Assembly (NCBI GenBank): GCA_004296885.1
Contig: SCVN01000023.1
Location: 496,001 to 560,000, forward strand
Length of the DNA stretch: 64,000 bases
Source: Nitrospirota bacterium
GTDB lineage: Bacteria > Nitrospirota > Nitrospiria > Nitrospirales > Nitrospiraceae
Reading direction: 5' to 3'
Numbering within the stretch: the stretch's first letter is position 1; each line of letters opens with the position of its first letter. A program made the position numbers and the translations under genes. Below, one piece after another: positions 61,273-64,000 of the stretch. Below the pieces are notes generated by a model that made no database searches, was not told where the DNA came from, and was given only the letters and a program-made list of their open reading frames with translations.

Positions 61273-61719
61273 CTAGCCGACGCTGTTGAGCTGCCGCATG
61301 GGGACGCCGGGCTTGACGTATCCGGCGGGCGGCTGCGCCCCGCCGGCCATCTGCTGCGCCAACCCCTTCCATCCCTGCTGCAACTCCTCCAAGAGACGGG
61401 CCACTTCCGCCATCGGTTTGGGATCATTCTCGTAATTGGCGACGGTGAGCTGCTGCACCATGTAGGTGTAGAGCTGGTCCAGTTTGGCCGCGATTTCTCC
61501 GCCCCGGTCCTTGTCCAGGACGGCGTGCAGCTCGGTGATGATATCCACCGCATGACAGATCGCCTTGGCCTTGTCCGCGAGCCGACCTTCCTGAACCAAC
61601 CGGGCGGCGTCGCCCAGCCGCGTGATCGCCTTGTCGTAGAGCAACACGACCAGTTCGATCGGCGAGGCCTGTTGGAGCTGGTTCTGGCGGTAGACCTGAA
61701 TCTTGTGCGTAACAAGCAT
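61273..61719 (-). CDS. fliS: flagellin export chaperone FliS
   Basis: A 148-residue helical protein with the FliS N-terminal pattern IQVYRQNQLQQASPIELVVLLYDKAI and later AVDIITELHAVLDKDRGGEIA (each given in part). FliS binds the flagellin C-terminus before export. ATG 61719 is chosen because AGGAGGG lies 5 bases upstream. It follows fliD by 40 bases. Confidence 0.9.
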   Translation of the reverse strand: MLVTHKIQVYRQNQLQQASPIELVVLLYDKAITRLGDAARLVQEGRLADKAKAICHAVDIITELHAVLDKDRGGEIAAKLDQLYTYMVQQLTVANYENDPKPMAEVARLLEELQQGWKGLAQQMAGGAQPPAGYVKPGVPMRQLNSVG

Positions 61720-61759
61720 GAATCCCTCCTGAGGCGTTCGCACCAATGATCGCGAGCGA

Positions 61760-64000
61760 TTATCGTTTACTGATCGAGGTCGCCAAATTCTGCAGTGCCG
61801 AGAGCGAGTTGTTCACCGCCTGGCTCTGGGTTTGGAACTGCCCCAGCACGCTCTCCAGCCGGTTGAACTGGTCGCGCAGCCGTTTTCCCTCTTCGTCGAT
61901 CGCCGCGCTCTTCCTGGCGACGTCCTTGTCTATCAGCGCAATGCTGTCGGTCAGCCCGTTGACCCTGGCCTGGATCGGCCCGTTCACCCTGGTCGTGACG
62001 TCAAGAAGGCTGGCCACCCGGTCCGAGACGCCCGCCGAGACCGTGACGGTTCCGTAAGAACCGACCGTGGTCACCGGGGCCTTGACCTTGAGGCCGCTTT
62101 CCAGCCCCCCGCCGGCGGTCAGTACCTCGCCGGCCCCGGTCGCCTTGTGGCTGTTGATGCGACCGGCTACGTCCACCCCTTGGGAAGTGAGGGCGGTCGC
62201 GCCGATCCCCGATTGATTGGTTGCGGCCACGGTCGAGAAGGCCACCAGTTTGTAGTCGTCACCGTAATTGGTGGCGGTAATCTGCAGCGTGCCACTGTTG
62301 TTGGAGGCGCTGGCGGCGATACCCTTGGTGGCGAAGGCGCTGTTGAGCCCGTTCACAATGTCGCTGATCTTGCTCCCCGCCGAGAACGTCGCGCTGGCGG
62401 CAAGAGGCGTGTCGCCCGACACAGTCGCGTTCGAATAGAGACTCACCGTGATGGTCTCGGCCGCCGTGATTCCGCCGGCGGGGACGGTGTTGCCGCCCGT
62501 GATCGTGGCCTTCGTCGGCACCTGGGTGACCTCGACCGCATAGGCGCCCGGTTGGGTGTCGGCGGTCTTGCTGACGTATTGGACCAGCGAGTTGCTCGGC
62601 ACGCCCAGTCCGACGAAGAGCCTGGTGACATCCCGCAAGCTTTTGGCGACGGCCGCGTCGAACTTCGACTCGTCCAGCGTGAGTTGCCCGGTCGTCTTGT
62701 TGGTGCTGACGCCCACCTTGCCGAGACTGTTGATGTCCGTGCTCGCGCCGGGGACCACCGAGGTAATCAGGCTCTGAAGCCGCCGTTGGAGCATGAGGGC
62801 CGTGCTGTCCCCCAACAACGGCTTGGCGCTGCTGCCTTTGGGGTCGTACGACAGTTGCCCCTGCAGATACTTGATCGCCGTGTTATAGCCGGAGATAAAA
62901 TCTTTGACTTTGGTCTTGATGTTGCTCGTATCGGATGAGACCGTCACATTAACGGTCTCGCTGCTGGCTGCCTTTAAAAGGTTCAGCGTGACGCCCTGGA
63001 TCGCATCGGTGACGGTGTTGCTGGCTTTCGTGAATGTCAGGTTCCCCACTTGCACGACCGCATCCTGGGCCGATTGCAGCGTCGGATTGAAGACATCCAC
63101 CGAAAAGGTGTCGTCGGCAACCAAGGTGCCGGCCCCGAAGGCGAGCTGGACCCCTTCGTTCGTCGAATTGGAAGCGGCCGCGCTGTCGATGTAGTTCGTG
63201 AGGGCGCCCTGGGTTGTGATCGCGTTGGACCCGTTATAGGTTGCCCCGTTGGCCCCCAGGTAGGTGATGCCTCCGTCCGTCGAATATTTGTAGGTGGCGG
63301 CCCCGGCCGCGCCGCCAGCGACGATTTTTACCAAAAAACTCTTATTTGTGGTGCCCGTGTAATTGTTGCCGGAATTGGACGAGACCGTGCCCGCGAAGCT
63401 ATTCGTCGTCGCAGCATAGGCCGCTTCCACTTGCTTGTTGGCGAAATCCAGGTTCGTCGGGTTGCTGGAGATCGTGATCGTATTGGCCGAACCCGAGTTC
63501 TTGGCGGTCAGGACCAACCGATAGGGATTCGAGCCGGACCCGTCGCTCAGGATGGAGGCCGTCGCGTCCCCGGTCTGCGCGTTGATCAGATCCCGGAGCT
63601 GCGTCAAGGTCGTGGAGGTCGTCACCGCCACGCTGGTGGTCTTGCCGGCCGCGCCCACTTTAAAGGCGAACGTGCCGGCGGCGCCGGCGACCGCGGTCGT
63701 GCTCTGGTCCACAAATCCTTGGGACGCCAGCACCTGCGCTTGCGCAAGTTGGTTGACTTTGACCGCATAGGTCCCGGGAGAAGCGGAGGTGGCGACGGAT
63801 GCCGACAGCAGATCCAATCCCGTGGAAGACTTTGTGACCGAGACCGTATTGCTGTTGAAATTGGCCAGAGCGGCCAGAGCACCGGCCTTGTCCTTGAGCC
63901 CGGACATTTGCACGCTTAAGTTGTTGAGTTCGACGCCGGTCGCCGTCAGCGCTTGTTTTTTCTGGTTCAACAGGTCGATCGGGCGCTGCTGAAGCTGTAA
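61760..64000 (-). CDS. fliD: flagellar hook-associated protein 2 (FliD), N-terminus beyond window
   Basis: At least 746 residues, read leftwards. The frame is open to the right edge (LQLQQRPIDLLNQKKQAL), so the extreme N-terminus and start are missing. The N-terminal FliD helix (LNNLSVQMSGLKDKAGALAA) and the C-terminal FliD_C coiled coil (DRVASLLDVTTRVNGPIQAR; LESVLGQFQTQSQAVNNSL) are both present. The middle is a Ser/Thr/Gly/Asn-rich beta region, longer than in most FliD proteins. FliD caps the filament and guides flagellin polymerisation. Confidence 0.9.
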   Translation of the reverse strand, partial: LQLQQRPIDLLNQKKQALTATGVELNNLSVQMSGLKDKAGALAALANFNSNTVSVTKSSTGLDLLSASVATSASPGTYAVKVNQLAQAQVLASQGFVDQSTTAVAGAAGTFAFKVGAAGKTTSVAVTTSTTLTQLRDLINAQTGDATASILSDGSGSNPYRLVLTAKNSGSANTITISSNPTNLDFANKQVEAAYAATTNSFAGTVSSNSGNNYTGTTNKSFLVKIVAGGAAGAATYKYSTDGGITYLGANGATYNGSNAITTQGALTNYIDSAAASNSTNEGVQLAFGAGTLVADDTFSVDVFNPTLQSAQDAVVQVGNLTFTKASNTVTDAIQGVTLNLLKAASSETVNVTVSSDTSNIKTKVKDFISGYNTAIKYLQGQLSYDPKGSSAKPLLGDSTALMLQRRLQSLITSVVPGASTDINSLGKVGVSTNKTTGQLTLDESKFDAAVAKSLRDVTRLFVGLGVPSNSLVQYVSKTADTQPGAYAVEVTQVPTKATITGGNTVPAGGITAAETITVSLYSNATVSGDTPLAASATFSAGSKISDIVNGLNSAFATKGIAASASNNSGTLQITATNYGDDYKLVAFSTVAATNQSGIGATALTSQGVDVAGRINSHKATGAGEVLTAGGGLESGLKVKAPVTTVGSYGTVTVSAGVSDRVASLLDVTTRVNGPIQARVNGLTDSIALIDKDVARKSAAIDEEGKRLRDQFNRLESVLGQFQTQSQAVNNSLSALQNLATSISKR

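Overview
The window is about 60% GC and very densely coded. The gene content points to a free-living, flagellated, Gram-negative bacterium of the Nitrospira/Nitrospirota type. It has outer-membrane porins, lipoproteins and TolC, a full chemotaxis set, and many small cysteine-rich or lipoprotein genes without close relatives I recognise. The taxon is an inference from gene content; no rRNA or marker gene is present to fix it. I see no transposase, integrase, prophage or CRISPR array.

Layout. 1-3.5 kb: CBS-domain protein, PsiE-like membrane protein, hybrid histidine kinase, a small Cys protein and a small winged-helix protein. 3.6-8 kb: a probable polyphosphate module made of a Ppx/GppA phosphatase with a C-terminal HD domain, two tandem thymidylate-kinase-like P-loop proteins (the second with a Lys-to-Arg change in Walker A), a divergent SixA-type phosphatase and a CHAD-domain protein. 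8-16.6 kb: an MFS transporter, an odd lipoprotein, and a leftward padR-tolC-RND-MFP efflux operon. 16.7-19.5 kb: an arsenic island arsR-arsM-acr3-arsC with three copies of one operator motif. 19.6-30.4 kb: a phosphate-starvation region with pstSCAB-phoU, a porin, three Slp-family paralogues, several lipoproteins and a TPR lipoprotein. Pentamers of the TTTAC/TTAAC/GCAAC type recur every 11 bp upstream of four of these genes and look like Pho boxes. 30.7-42.8 kb: tRNA-Thr(UGU) and housekeeping or stress genes (SDR, ClpB, Hsp20, YifB/ComM), a Lrp-type RAM-domain protein, a dienelactone-hydrolase-like protein lacking its nucleophile, and hypotheticals.

42.8-64 kb is a leftward motility and chemotaxis region: a large hybrid kinase, MotB, MotA, CheW, a c-heme-containing chemoreceptor, CheB, CheV, CheA, CheZ, CheY, CheR, an excisionase-like HTH protein, a rightward FlhG-like ATPase, a PilZ protein, a diguanylate cyclase, a short DVU0524-like protein, a FliT-like protein, FliS and a FliD that runs off the right edge. 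CheA carries a tandem motif resembling the c-di-GMP-binding MshEN domain. With the neighbouring GGDEF and PilZ genes this suggests direct c-di-GMP input into chemotaxis.

The most unusual items are the polyphosphate-type module with its paired kinase-like proteins, the MshEN-like insert in CheA, the 11-bp-periodic Pho box arrays in front of the Slp/porin/TPR genes, an acr3 reading frame with no canonical start codon, and three genes whose promoters predict leaderless mRNAs.
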